Below are positions 8,633 through 16,475 of a DNA stretch of 25,291 bases, in pieces. The DNA comes from CAYNNP01 sp964398215. GTDB taxonomy: Bacteria > Planctomycetota > Planctomycetia > Pirellulales > Pirellulaceae. Where the stretch lies: assembly GCA_964398215.1 (NCBI GenBank), contig CAYNNP010000073.1, positions 1 to 25,291 on the forward strand, read 5' to 3'. Position 1 is the first letter of the stretch. The number at the start of each line of letters is the position of its first letter. A model generated the notes under the pieces. That model saw only the letters and a list, made by a program, of their open reading frames with translations, was not told the DNA's origin and searched no databases. A program made the translations under genes and the position numbers.

Positions 8633-10384
8633 TTAATTCGTCACGGTCTTTTGCGTCGTGGAATCTCGCCGTCGTATCAGGCTTAGCAGTACGAAACAGC
8701 CAAACCATGGGCCGAACTCGAGACAGGTCACCACGTAGTCAAAAAATTGAGTTCCCTGGTATCCCGTGCCAAATACATTCACGTTTGTGTAGTGGTAATC
8801 GAACCAAAACCGCAGGTAGTACAACATCGTCAACCCACTGATCCATAACCATTCGCGTCGTTTGGCAAATGGAATGAACGGGAGAGCCCAGGTCCAGTAC
8901 CACGGATTCAAGGTTGGTGACAAAAACCACAACCATGCTATCGAACCAAAGCATGCGCAAAGAAAATAGTCATTGGAATTTCGGTTCCAGAGTCGCCAGC
9001 ATATCCACAGCACGAACAGTCCATAAACGAAGACGCTTAACAGTCGAGCCAACCAAAAGGGAACTTCAGCGCGCGGGATTCCCCAGCCTTCCCCCATTTC
9101 GACGATGCTCGCGCGTGCCTTTTCGGGAACGATCGAAAACCATGGCGGACGGGATGCAGTCACCAGATCATTCGGCTTCAGGTTTTCAATGGTGAGCATG
9201 AACAGAAAATCGTTCATTTCAAAATAGCGTATGAAAACATGCAATCCGTCGCTTCGGTTTTCGCCCGACACCGAATCGTTGGACGAGGACGATTCGCGCA
9301 GCATTGGGTACAGCAGTGCTACGACGGTTGCCACGTAGGCTACGGTTCCGATAGCCCCTTGTCGCCAGCGCGTTGGCTGGCGGTTTTTTGTGCCACTCTC
9401 GCCATCATCGATTTTTGGTAGTCGTAACCAAGCGATAAAAAAGACTGGCGTCAAAACGATGGGAAAGAATTTGCCTGCGGTTGCGGCTGCCAACAAGCAA
9501 GCAGAAACCGGAACAGCCCATCTTCTTTGGCGTAGCAGCACATACGCTGCGAACACGGTGAAAAACACTGTGATCGAATCCAGGTGCCCACTGTTTGCAA
9601 ACTCCTTGATCACCAACGGGCACCACGCATAAGCAAGCGACCATTGCAGCGGCAGCTTGAGCAAACGCAAAATTAAAATCAGTACCCACAGTGTCGCCAA
9701 GTCGAACAGAACGACAAGAACACGCATCACGAAGAGGTGCGTCTGCACAGAGGCTTGATCGGGTGTGAGCAGCGCTGACGTTGCGAACACCAGTTGGCTT
9801 ACTGGCGGGTACGGCGATGGCAAGAATCCGAAATGAATGGTTGACAGAATTGAATGCAACGAAGGACTCGACTGACTTAGTTTAGCAAGTCGTTGTAGAT
9901 TGGAATCGTTTTCACCAGAATTCAGCTGACCAGAATTAGCCAACTCTTGTGATGCTAGAAGCACTTGTTCGGGACTGAAATCGTAAGGGCTGACGCCGGC
10001 CGCTACTGCGTTGCCGTCCCAAACGTATCGGTAAAGATCGATTTCCAGAATTGGGGTTGAGCACAGCCCAACCACACGCATTGCGATTGCAAACCCGACG
10101 AGAGTTGGAATCGAGATAGACGATGCAACGCCAGAGTTTTTCGCAGCCGTTTGCTTGCCGACCGAAAGACGATAGACGGCAAATAGATAAACAAAAAAGG
10201 CAACCATGACGGTTGCCACGAAAGCGATCACGGGCCGCTGTTGAAGCAGGCCAGTTTTAGATGCTATGTGAATCTGAGAAACGAGTTCGAAGTCGCCACT
10301 AAGCCATGACACGATTGCAAACAACGCCGTAAGAATGAACCCGGCTACAATCAGTTCGGGTTTTTTACGGCGTTCACTATTCAT
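8633..10384 (-). CDS. polytopic membrane glycosyltransferase (GT-C fold), paralogue 1
   Basis: A 583-residue integral membrane protein with about a dozen hydrophobic segments. After two N-terminal helices comes the motif E114-I-D116-LYRYVWDG with D123; acidic residues in the first extracytoplasmic loop are the hallmark of GT-C enzymes that take sugar from a polyprenyl-phosphate donor. Other blocks shared with the paralogue at 12257-13903 are YPPVSQLVFA, a PLVIKE / GHLDSI pair, NLKP, NPWYW and YYLRFWF, so the two are clearly homologous. It resembles mannosyltransferase-like GT87/DUF2029-type proteins, but I cannot assign sugar or acceptor. No Shine-Dalgarno is visible; a 10-bp hairpin ends 2 nt before the ATG. 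Likely co-transcribed with the small lipoprotein 60 bp upstream. Confidence 0.85.
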   Translation of the reverse strand: MNSERRKKPELIVAGFILTALFAIVSWLSGDFELVSQIHIASKTGLLQQRPVIAFVATVMVAFFVYLFAVYRLSVGKQTAAKNSGVASSISIPTLVGFAIAMRVVGLCSTPILEIDLYRYVWDGNAVAAGVSPYDFSPEQVLLASQELANSGQLNSGENDSNLQRLAKLSQSSPSLHSILSTIHFGFLPSPYPPVSQLVFATSALLTPDQASVQTHLFVMRVLVVLFDLATLWVLILILRLLKLPLQWSLAYAWCPLVIKEFANSGHLDSITVFFTVFAAYVLLRQRRWAVPVSACLLAAATAGKFFPIVLTPVFFIAWLRLPKIDDGESGTKNRQPTRWRQGAIGTVAYVATVVALLYPMLRESSSSNDSVSGENRSDGLHVFIRYFEMNDFLFMLTIENLKPNDLVTASRPPWFSIVPEKARASIVEMGEGWGIPRAEVPFWLARLLSVFVYGLFVLWICWRLWNRNSNDYFLCACFGSIAWLWFLSPTLNPWYWTWALPFIPFAKRREWLWISGLTMLYYLRFWFDYHYTNVNVFGTGYQGTQFFDYVVTCLEFGPWFGCFVLLSLIRRRDSTTQKTVTN

Positions 10385-10386
10385 GA

Positions 10387-10417
10387 ATTCATCGAATGGT
10401 TAAGGACTTCGATGAAT
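10387..10417. promoter_or_regulatory. perfect 10-bp inverted repeat ahead of a GT-C start codon
   Basis: Arms at 10387-10396 (attcatcgaa) and 10408-10417 (ttcgatgaat) are perfectly complementary around an 11-nt loop. On the minus strand the hairpin lies between the lipoprotein stop (10445) and the ATG of the GT-C gene (10384) and ends almost on the start codon. It could hide the initiation site, stabilise or terminate the lipoprotein message, or bind a protein. No U-tract follows, so a plain intrinsic terminator is unlikely. Confidence 0.45.
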
Positions 10418-10444
10418 GAGTTTGCACGTGACATGACAATCAAA

Positions 10445-10639
10445 TCACTTATTGCCGGAACCAGGTTTAGCGGCGTTACTGTCTGCAGCTGGTGTTGTAG
10501 CTGCAGCTCCGTCTCCGTCAGTAGTCGAAGCGGGAGTCGAACTGGTACCGGAGGTGGTGCCCTTTTCGCCTTCGCAGCCAACAAAGAAACAACCGGTCGT
10601 AAGCAACGCAATAAAACAAAAAGCTCGATATCGAACCAT
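10445..10639 (-). CDS. small lipoprotein
   Basis: A 64-residue protein with a basic N-terminus (MVRYR), a hydrophobic stretch and a lipobox-like F19-V-G-C22, so it is probably cleaved and lipidated at C22 (C17 after TTG is a weaker alternative). The mature 43 residues are a flexible Gly/Ser/Thr/Ala/Pro-rich tail with no fold or motif. Support for being a real gene: GGAG about 9 nt before the ATG on the minus strand, a clear export signal, and position between the divergent GT2 gene and the downstream GT-C gene. Function unknown; such tails are common in planctomycete lipoproteins. The Thr/Ser-rich tail might be a glycosylation substrate of the neighbours, which is speculation. Confidence 0.72.
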   Translation of the reverse strand: MVRYRAFCFIALLTTGCFFVGCEGEKGTTSGTSSTPASTTDGDGAAATTPAADSNAAKPGSGNK

Positions 10640-10701
10640 CAGGACTACTCCTAGGAAGGAAAACTTGGAAACATGTGTCCCTACAGAATAGGATACAGAT
10701 C

Positions 10702-11457
10702 ATGAGTAATACAAGTGTCTCGCCGCCACTAACATCCGATGAGCAATCTCGCATATTCGTGGTAATCCCCGTATTGAACGAGGAAAACTCGATTGGGTTG
10801 GTTTTGGGCGACTTGCCTGCGGTCCAACAGGTTGTGGTGGTCGATAACGGATCGACCGACTCAACAGCTGATGTCGCACGTCAGATGGGGGCGAAAATTG
10901 TCAGCGAACCAAAGCGAGGATACGGCCAAGCTTGTTTGACGGGGATTGCGCAGGTCAACGCTGAAACCCAAGAGAAGGGTTTGACTGCATCAGAAACGAT
11001 CATTGTCTTCATTGACGGCGATTATAGTGACCATCCGGATGAACTTCATGAGCTAGCACGACCGATCCTGGATGACCAAGCAGACTTTGTGATCGGCTCG
11101 CGAGCAAGGGGAAATCGAGAGACCGGAGCGATGCCATTTCAGGCAATGTTTGGCAACTGGCTGGCTTGTTCACTAATGAGATTGTTTTGGGGCGCTCGCT
11201 TTACGGATTTGGGGCCGTTTCGAGCCATTCGGCTATCGTCGCTCAATGATTTGAACATGGCAGACACGAATTTCGGTTGGACAATCGAAATGCAAATCAA
11301 GGCCATTGAGAACAAGTTGCGATTCTTGGAGATCCCAGTTTCGTACCGCAAGAGAATCGGCGTGAGTAAGATCAGCGGCACCGTTTCAGGAACGATTCGG
11401 GCCGGGTACAAAATCCTCTACACGATCTTTCGGCAAAGGCTAACAACGTTGTTTTAG
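10702..11457 (+). CDS. GT2 glycosyltransferase, polyprenyl-phosphate sugar synthase-like
   Basis: A 251-residue cytosolic family 2 glycosyltransferase. Motifs: PVLNEEN at 23-29, DNGSTD at 48-53, KRGYGQA, and the metal-binding D105-G-D107, followed by VIGSRARG and a conserved FGWTIEMQIKA acceptor-side segment: the pattern of DPM1/dolichyl- or undecaprenyl-phosphate mannose/glucose synthases. There is no C-terminal membrane domain, so it would act at the inner face of the membrane. Start: a GTG at 10675 gives nine more residues, but AGGA 8 nt before the ATG at 10702 and family length favour the ATG. It is divergent from the lipoprotein/GT-C unit and followed downstream by a second GT-C gene, so it may supply the lipid-linked sugar that both GT-C enzymes use. 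Donor sugar not determinable. Confidence 0.9.
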   Translation: MSNTSVSPPLTSDEQSRIFVVIPVLNEENSIGLVLGDLPAVQQVVVVDNGSTDSTADVARQMGAKIVSEPKRGYGQACLTGIAQVNAETQEKGLTASETIIVFIDGDYSDHPDELHELARPILDDQADFVIGSRARGNRETGAMPFQAMFGNWLACSLMRLFWGARFTDLGPFRAIRLSSLNDLNMADTNFGWTIEMQIKAIENKLRFLEIPVSYRKRIGVSKISGTVSGTIRAGYKILYTIFRQRLTTLF

Positions 11458-11678
11458 AGGTTGTTGTCGGGCGGCGCCATCTGTTTGTGGTCGACGTATT
11501 TGGACCCATGGCAGGGGTGTTTCGGCAGGCCAGTTGGGCCAAAAACCCGCTGTTTTGAAAGATATCGCTCGTTCAGTGGCGGATTCGGATCTCCGTTGTC
11601 CATCGCAAACGAGGATGATATGCGGATGGATCCATCTTCCACTCTCGACCTCTACTTTCAACTCATACGGATCTATCC

Positions 11679-12179
11679 ATGCGACTAGTAGCCACCTTGT
11701 TTTTTGCCCTCTTCGCTGGTTTTGCGATGGGTCAAAGCGGAACCCGAAGCGCGATTCCTTCCAGCCCCATCATCAGTGGTGGATCACAACTGGGCAGTGG
11801 AACGCGAACAGTTTTCCCTCAGTCTGCTCCTTCGGTAGGCAGCGGAACGCGAACAGTTTTCCCTCAGTCTGCTCCTTCGGTAGGTAGCGGTTCTCGGACG
11901 TTCATTCCGTCTTCACCAGCACCGATGATTAGCGGCGGCGTTGTTACGTCCCAATCCCCGATTGTTTCCAGCGGTAGTATCTACTCTGGTAACGTCTACG
12001 GAGGCGGAGTGATTAGTCAGCCATCATTCCAAAGCAGTCCTATCATCCAGCAATCACCGGTCATCTACAGCAGCCAGTATCCGCCTGTAACGACTACCTA
12101 TCGGTATAGCGTGCCGCAATATTACAGCCAGCCGCAAATACGCTACTACACGCCTCGTTACTACCAATCGTGTCGGTAA
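11679..12179 (+). CDS. secreted low-complexity Ser/Gly/Tyr-rich protein
   Basis: A 166-residue protein with a signal peptide (MRLVATLFFALFAGFAMG, cleavage before Q). The mature part has no domain I recognise. It starts with Ser/Gly/Thr-rich repeats of about 15 residues (SGTRTVFPQSAPSVG, twice nearly identical plus a degenerate SGSRTFIPSSP copy), continues with SSPI/SQSP-like blocks, and ends in a Tyr/Gln/Pro-rich tail (YRYSVPQYYSQPQ) with a single Cys. Likely an extracytoplasmic, intrinsically disordered or cell-surface protein. It sits between the GT2 and GT-C genes, and its Ser/Thr-rich repeats would suit a glycosylated substrate, which is only inference. The start is set by the signal peptide; a weak GGA lies about 10 nt upstream. 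A 221-bp gap (11458-11678) precedes it, holding a 12-bp palindrome (gatggatccatc) but nothing else clear. Confidence 0.75.
   Translation: MRLVATLFFALFAGFAMGQSGTRSAIPSSPIISGGSQLGSGTRTVFPQSAPSVGSGTRTVFPQSAPSVGSGSRTFIPSSPAPMISGGVVTSQSPIVSSGSIYSGNVYGGGVISQPSFQSSPIIQQSPVIYSSQYPPVTTTYRYSVPQYYSQPQIRYYTPRYYQSCR
11793..11882 (+). repeat. 45-bp tandem duplication inside a coding region
   Basis: Two adjacent 45-nt units (11793-11837 and 11838-11882) differ at one visible position (agtgg versus agcgg). They encode a 15-residue repeat and keep frame. A third, strongly diverged unit begins at 11883. The near identity at DNA level points to a recent in-frame duplication. Confidence 0.9.
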
Positions 12180-12182
12180 GCG

Positions 12183-12219
12183 ACCTAGTTGCGATGCACC
12201 TGCAAAAAGGTCACTAGGT
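12183..12219. terminator. possible hairpin downstream of the Ser/Tyr-rich gene
   Basis: The 7-bp arms acctagt (12183-12189) and actaggt (12213-12219) are perfectly complementary around a 23-nt loop, just after the stop codon of the secreted protein gene. There is no T-run, so a terminator role is weakly supported. Confidence 0.2.
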
Positions 12220-12246
12220 ATAGGACCAAGTCATGTGCAATAATTC

Positions 12247-12264
12247 TTGACCACCGATGGTCAA
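12247..12264 (+). promoter_or_regulatory. 7-bp hairpin enclosing the GT-C start codon
   Basis: TTGACCA (12247-12253) and TGGTCAA (12258-12264) pair perfectly around the 4-nt loop CCGA. The ATG of the GT-C gene (12257-12259) begins at the last loop base and enters the 3' arm. An in-frame TGA at 12248 excludes an upstream start, and no Shine-Dalgarno is visible, so translation from this start would have to open the hairpin. Confidence 0.45.
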
Positions 12265-13903
12265 TTCAACTTCAAAACAATTGCGAAAAGTATGCATCGC
12301 GGGCATTAGTTTGCTCGCGATTTTTTCGTTCATTGTCATGCTCGGCCAGTTCAGTGATTGGACGCGAGTGATCCCTGGTGTTGTCACTCTGCTGGTCTTG
12401 GCGACACTCGTTGCCTTTGTTGGTCTTGCACAATCACTGCAGGTCCAGCCGTCTGGGCACAAGAGGCTGCTGTTTATCATCGTCAGCATCGCGCTGGGAT
12501 TACGTGGGGCCGCGATCTTTACAGTGCCGATCTTGGAAGTCGATTACTATCGATACCTATGGGACGGCAAAGTTCTGGCCAAAGGAATCTCGCCCTACGC
12601 GTATTCTCCCGCGCAGGTACTGCTAGCTGACAACGCGAACACTCGCGACGACTACCAGCAAGCGGTTTTCATGTCGATCGAATCGGACAGCAACTACACG
12701 ATTCTTCAACGTGTTCATTTCCCCGAGTACACGACCATTTACCCGCCAGTTAGCCAGCTGGTTTTTGCGTCTGCGATGAAGTGGTTTCCAGCGCATGCGA
12801 GTGTGTCGGCGCATGTGACCTTCATGAAGTTCGTGTTGTTGATATTTGATGTACTGACGCTGGGTTTGTTGTTGAAACTGTTGGCGCGACGTGGTCATTC
12901 GCCTGGTTGGTCGATCGCGTACGCCTGGAACCCGCTCGTCATCAAAGAGGTAGCCAACACTGGGCATTTAGATTCGATCGCCGTATTTTTTTTGGTGGCG
13001 GCTGTCTATTTTGCGGCAACATGGCTGAGCAAATCAGCAGACTCACGAAAAACTTGGCCGCTGTGGACTTGTGGTTTGAGTTTGGCTTTGGGATTCGGAG
13101 CCAAGTTGTTTCCCGTTATTTTGCTTCCGCTGTTCGTTGTCGGATTTGCCAAAGTACGCTGGGCATCAGCGCTAGTATTCTTGATTGCCTTTGCGATTCC
13201 GGCAGGTGGGATCTGCTGGGTGATGGCGCAATCGATGGGCGATCGCGAACATGCACAGCAACATTTCGCGGCAAAGCCAGACCAGCAGAGCAAAGAAGGA
13301 CTTGCAGGTTTCCTTGGCAGCTGGCGAATGAACGATGTGATTTTTTCAGGGATTTATCGCAATCTGAAACCGAGTTCGGACACGGTTGATCATGAGCCAT
13401 GGTATGTGCTTTTGAAAAACGACCATCGCACCGGTTTCGACCAATGGCTACGGCAAAAGTCAATCGGAGGCGCAAATCCCGCGTTCGCAGTTTCGCGGCT
13501 GATTACGCTGGCGGTGTTTGGGTTTTTTTATGCATTCATGCTATATAAGACGTATCGCAGCGAGCACAGTCTAGCGATCGAAAACTACGTATGGGTGTTG
13601 ACCGTGTTTCTGTTTTTGCAGCCTACGGTGAATCCTTGGTACTGGTTGTGGGTCGCGCCATTAACGTGCTTTGCAAACCACAAGGGATGGATGTTTGTGT
13701 CGGGTCTGTTGATGATCTACTACCTTCGATTCTGGTTTCGGGGTTTGCCTGATTCCTACTCGTTTGGGGGTGGAGCCTACCACGGCGCGGGCCTGTTCGA
13801 TCATGGAGTCGCTTGGCTGGAGTTTGCTGCGATAGTCGCGGTGATTCTCTGGATTCGTCTGACAAGATCTGAGTCACCTGAACAAATTGCCCACAGTGAG
13901 TGA
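12257..13903 (+). CDS. polytopic membrane glycosyltransferase (GT-C fold), paralogue 2
   Basis: A 548-residue multi-spanning membrane protein homologous to the product of 8633-10384. Its first extracytoplasmic loop holds E94-V-D96-YYRYLWDG with D103, the likely catalytic acidic site. Shared blocks with paralogue 1 are GISPYAYSPAQVL, YPPVSQLVFA, NPLVIKE / GHLDSI, MND with NLKP, NPWYW and YYLRFWF. GT-C enzymes move a sugar from a polyprenyl-phosphate carrier to a lipid, glycan or protein on the outer face of the membrane; neither sugar nor acceptor can be read here. The middle loop (about residues 340-400, HAQQHFAAKPDQQ) differs most from the paralogue, suggesting a different acceptor. Same strand as the GT2 enzyme. 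Start lies within a hairpin. Confidence 0.86.
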   Translation: MVNSTSKQLRKVCIAGISLLAIFSFIVMLGQFSDWTRVIPGVVTLLVLATLVAFVGLAQSLQVQPSGHKRLLFIIVSIALGLRGAAIFTVPILEVDYYRYLWDGKVLAKGISPYAYSPAQVLLADNANTRDDYQQAVFMSIESDSNYTILQRVHFPEYTTIYPPVSQLVFASAMKWFPAHASVSAHVTFMKFVLLIFDVLTLGLLLKLLARRGHSPGWSIAYAWNPLVIKEVANTGHLDSIAVFFLVAAVYFAATWLSKSADSRKTWPLWTCGLSLALGFGAKLFPVILLPLFVVGFAKVRWASALVFLIAFAIPAGGICWVMAQSMGDREHAQQHFAAKPDQQSKEGLAGFLGSWRMNDVIFSGIYRNLKPSSDTVDHEPWYVLLKNDHRTGFDQWLRQKSIGGANPAFAVSRLITLAVFGFFYAFMLYKTYRSEHSLAIENYVWVLTVFLFLQPTVNPWYWLWVAPLTCFANHKGWMFVSGLLMIYYLRFWFRGLPDSYSFGGGAYHGAGLFDHGVAWLEFAAIVAVILWIRLTRSESPEQIAHSE

Positions 13904-14009
13904 GCGAAAAGCGAATGCTCTATCATTGATGCAGTGAATGTGATTAGATTCATGCTATTCGTAATAGCCTGTTCAAGCGGCCAAAAAGAATGTCATTCGG
14001 AACAAGACC

Positions 14010-16475
14010 GTGAGTAAAAAAAAACAAACCTACTTTGCTACGGTTCCACCTCAGGAAATCCTGCCGGTCATCGATGGTCGGTTCGAATCGACAGTCAAAG
14101 GACTATTTGTCGTTGGCGATGTCACCGGATTGCCACTGGTCAAAATTGCAGCCAACCAAGGTCGCAAAGTCATCGAAGGAATGGAGTCGGCTGGTCTATT
14201 CGTGGCCAGCGAGCAAACCGAAGGACTTGATTTAGTCATCGTCGGCGGCGGGCCGGCCGGAATTTCAGCGGCGATCGAATGTGAAAAACGCGGCGTCAAG
14301 TACGTGTTGCTAGAGCGATCGCAACTGGCCAATACCGTTCGCACCTTCCCTTTGGGCAAGAAGGTTTATGCGGAACCGCAAACGATCAAAAACATTAGTG
14401 AACTGGATACGGATCGCGACTTAGATCGTGATGAGTTCATCGATATTATCTCGCAGACCGTTGCAGATCGAAAGCTAAAGTACAAGGAAGGCGTCGAAGT
14501 TGCAACGATTCGCAAAGTCCGCGACTTGCAGTTCGAGGTACATACGAAAGACGGCAAAGTTTTTCCATCCAGACAAGTCTTGATCGCGATTGGCCGCCAA
14601 GGTCAGCCGCGTAAACTGGAAATCCCTGGTTGCGACGATTGCAAAAAGGTCACGTATCGTCTTCATACGCGTGAAGATTACAACGACGAAGATGTGATGG
14701 TCGTTGGCGGCGGCAACTCGGCTATCGAAGCCGCGCTGATGCTGAAAGACCACAATCGGGTAACGCTTGCGTATCGCGGCGACGAGTTCTTCCGCGCCAA
14801 GGAAGAGAATCGTCGGTTGCTGCAGCAGGCTATCGATAAAGGCGAAATCACGGCTTTGCTGAAAAGTAATATCGTCAATAGTCGCCCAACAGAAGTCGAC
14901 ATGGACGTCGATGGCGTCGTCCAAACATTCAAAAATGACAAGGTCATTGTGCTGATTGGCACGCTGCCGCCGATCGACTTTCTCTTGGAAACCGGGATGG
15001 AGTTGGACGGTGTTTGGAATCTCCGTCGTGTCATTCTTTCAATCCTGGGAATCCTGGTTGGCGTCTTTCTGTACTTCGGAACCAAGAACTTCGTTTTGCA
15101 TCCCGATGATGCTAACGGCAAAGTGCTATGGCCAGCTTGGTTGGGACTGCTTAACCCTGCGGCTGCACCGCTTTCATTTTTGTTGACGATATTGGCGCCG
15201 TTGGTTGGCGCGCTGGCCGTTGGTGGGCGAATCGTTCAACACTTGATGTCGCGTCCCGGCAAAAGTCCTCCGTTCCGCGTTCCGGCAACCGGATTGATTG
15301 TCACGGTGTGCCTGATGATGTTTGTGATTGGGCACGCGGCGCCAGGAGTCCTGACGGTGAATCCGCAGGAGGCGGGAGCGGGACCCTACTTTTTGGATTT
15401 GGGGTTTGGGAGCTTCAAAACCAAGGCGATTTATGACGAACTATCACCGGGTTTCGCCAATGAAGCGACTGGTAGCGAAGGCCGTGGTGCACGCTATTTC
15501 TCGAACCTTTCCGGCGTCTACTACTTGTTGTATTTCAGTCTGATTGCGGTGTTCGGCATCTATTGGGCGATCAAAACGAACAACAAAATCATTTGGAAAC
15601 GCAACCTTACCATCATCGGCAGTCAGTGGATTTTGTGGTGGGGCATTCCGACGTTTCTTGTGGCGTTGTTTGGTCGAAATGCGTTTTCGCCGTTGATTAA
15701 AAAATCGATCAACGCGTGGCCACTGAACATGACCGCTTTCAAAGTCAGCCCGATTGCAGCTCAGGGTGATCCTGAATGGTGGCATGTTGCCGGAGTCGTC
15801 GGCGTTGCCTGGGCGATCATCCTGACGTTTATCATCATTCCGCTGTTCACGATTCGATTCGGCAAAATTTACTGTTCCTACATTTGCTCGTGCGGTGCGC
15901 TTGCCGAGACAGTAGGAAACAGTTTTCGGCACCGTGGCCCAAAAGGCGATCTCTCACGGCGGTTGGAAAAGTACGGATACATTTTCATCTTGCTCGCGAC
16001 GGTAGTGACCATCGCTGATTTGATGAACTGGAGTCCGATTTTATGGATGAAGGGCGACGAAGCGGTTCGAGCCAATTTGTTTGGTTGGTATGACCTTTGG
16101 GTTGGAACGTTCTTGGCTGGCACAATGGCGATTGGTTTGTATCCGTTTCTGGGGCAACGCATTTGGTGTCGAATGTGGTGTCCTTTGGCGTTCTGGATGA
16201 ACTTTTGGGGACGATGGTCCAAGTTCAAGATCACGCCCGAAAAAGGAAAGTGCATTGACTGCAATGTTTGCAATCAGTTCTGTCAAATGGGCATCGATAT
16301 TAAAGGGCGTGCACTGCGTGGCGAACCGATCACACTTGCTGACACACCTTGCGTGGGCTGCCAAGAGTGCATTGTTCGATGCCCGATGCAAATCCTACAC
16401 TTGGGCGACGTGCCTGAACCAAAACTCTTTCAAATCGGCGGGATGCCACAAGCAACGGGAGTGACGAATGAGTAA
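14010..16475 (+). CDS. fusion of permuted thioredoxin-reductase-like flavoprotein and membrane polyferredoxin
   Basis: An 821-residue membrane redox protein. Order: residues 20-60, a FAD GD segment (GLFVVGDVTG, then AANQGRKVIEG) that normally ends thioredoxin-reductase-like proteins; 74-205, FAD Rossmann domain (VIVGGGPAG at 74-82); 208-325, NAD(P)-binding domain (VVGGGNSAIEAA from 230) with C208-D-D-C211 just before it; then about seven membrane segments (about 340-715) with CSYICSC at 622-628 and C720/C724, the pattern of NapH/CcoG/NosR-like proteins; finally two 4Fe-4S motifs, C748-C751-C754-C758 and C781-C784-C787-C791. It should pass electrons between NAD(P)H, FAD and iron-sulfur clusters at the membrane. 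Starts at GTG 14010; a stop at 13965 and no other start codon exclude an earlier start. Partner and direction of electron flow unknown. Confidence 0.88.
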   Translation: MSKKKQTYFATVPPQEILPVIDGRFESTVKGLFVVGDVTGLPLVKIAANQGRKVIEGMESAGLFVASEQTEGLDLVIVGGGPAGISAAIECEKRGVKYVLLERSQLANTVRTFPLGKKVYAEPQTIKNISELDTDRDLDRDEFIDIISQTVADRKLKYKEGVEVATIRKVRDLQFEVHTKDGKVFPSRQVLIAIGRQGQPRKLEIPGCDDCKKVTYRLHTREDYNDEDVMVVGGGNSAIEAALMLKDHNRVTLAYRGDEFFRAKEENRRLLQQAIDKGEITALLKSNIVNSRPTEVDMDVDGVVQTFKNDKVIVLIGTLPPIDFLLETGMELDGVWNLRRVILSILGILVGVFLYFGTKNFVLHPDDANGKVLWPAWLGLLNPAAAPLSFLLTILAPLVGALAVGGRIVQHLMSRPGKSPPFRVPATGLIVTVCLMMFVIGHAAPGVLTVNPQEAGAGPYFLDLGFGSFKTKAIYDELSPGFANEATGSEGRGARYFSNLSGVYYLLYFSLIAVFGIYWAIKTNNKIIWKRNLTIIGSQWILWWGIPTFLVALFGRNAFSPLIKKSINAWPLNMTAFKVSPIAAQGDPEWWHVAGVVGVAWAIILTFIIIPLFTIRFGKIYCSYICSCGALAETVGNSFRHRGPKGDLSRRLEKYGYIFILLATVVTIADLMNWSPILWMKGDEAVRANLFGWYDLWVGTFLAGTMAIGLYPFLGQRIWCRMWCPLAFWMNFWGRWSKFKITPEKGKCIDCNVCNQFCQMGIDIKGRALRGEPITLADTPCVGCQECIVRCPMQILHLGDVPEPKLFQIGGMPQATGVTNE

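Noticed and set aside
11793..11882. Tandem 45-bp units as a CRISPR-like array
   Set aside because: The units are directly adjacent without spacers, keep the reading frame and encode protein repeats.
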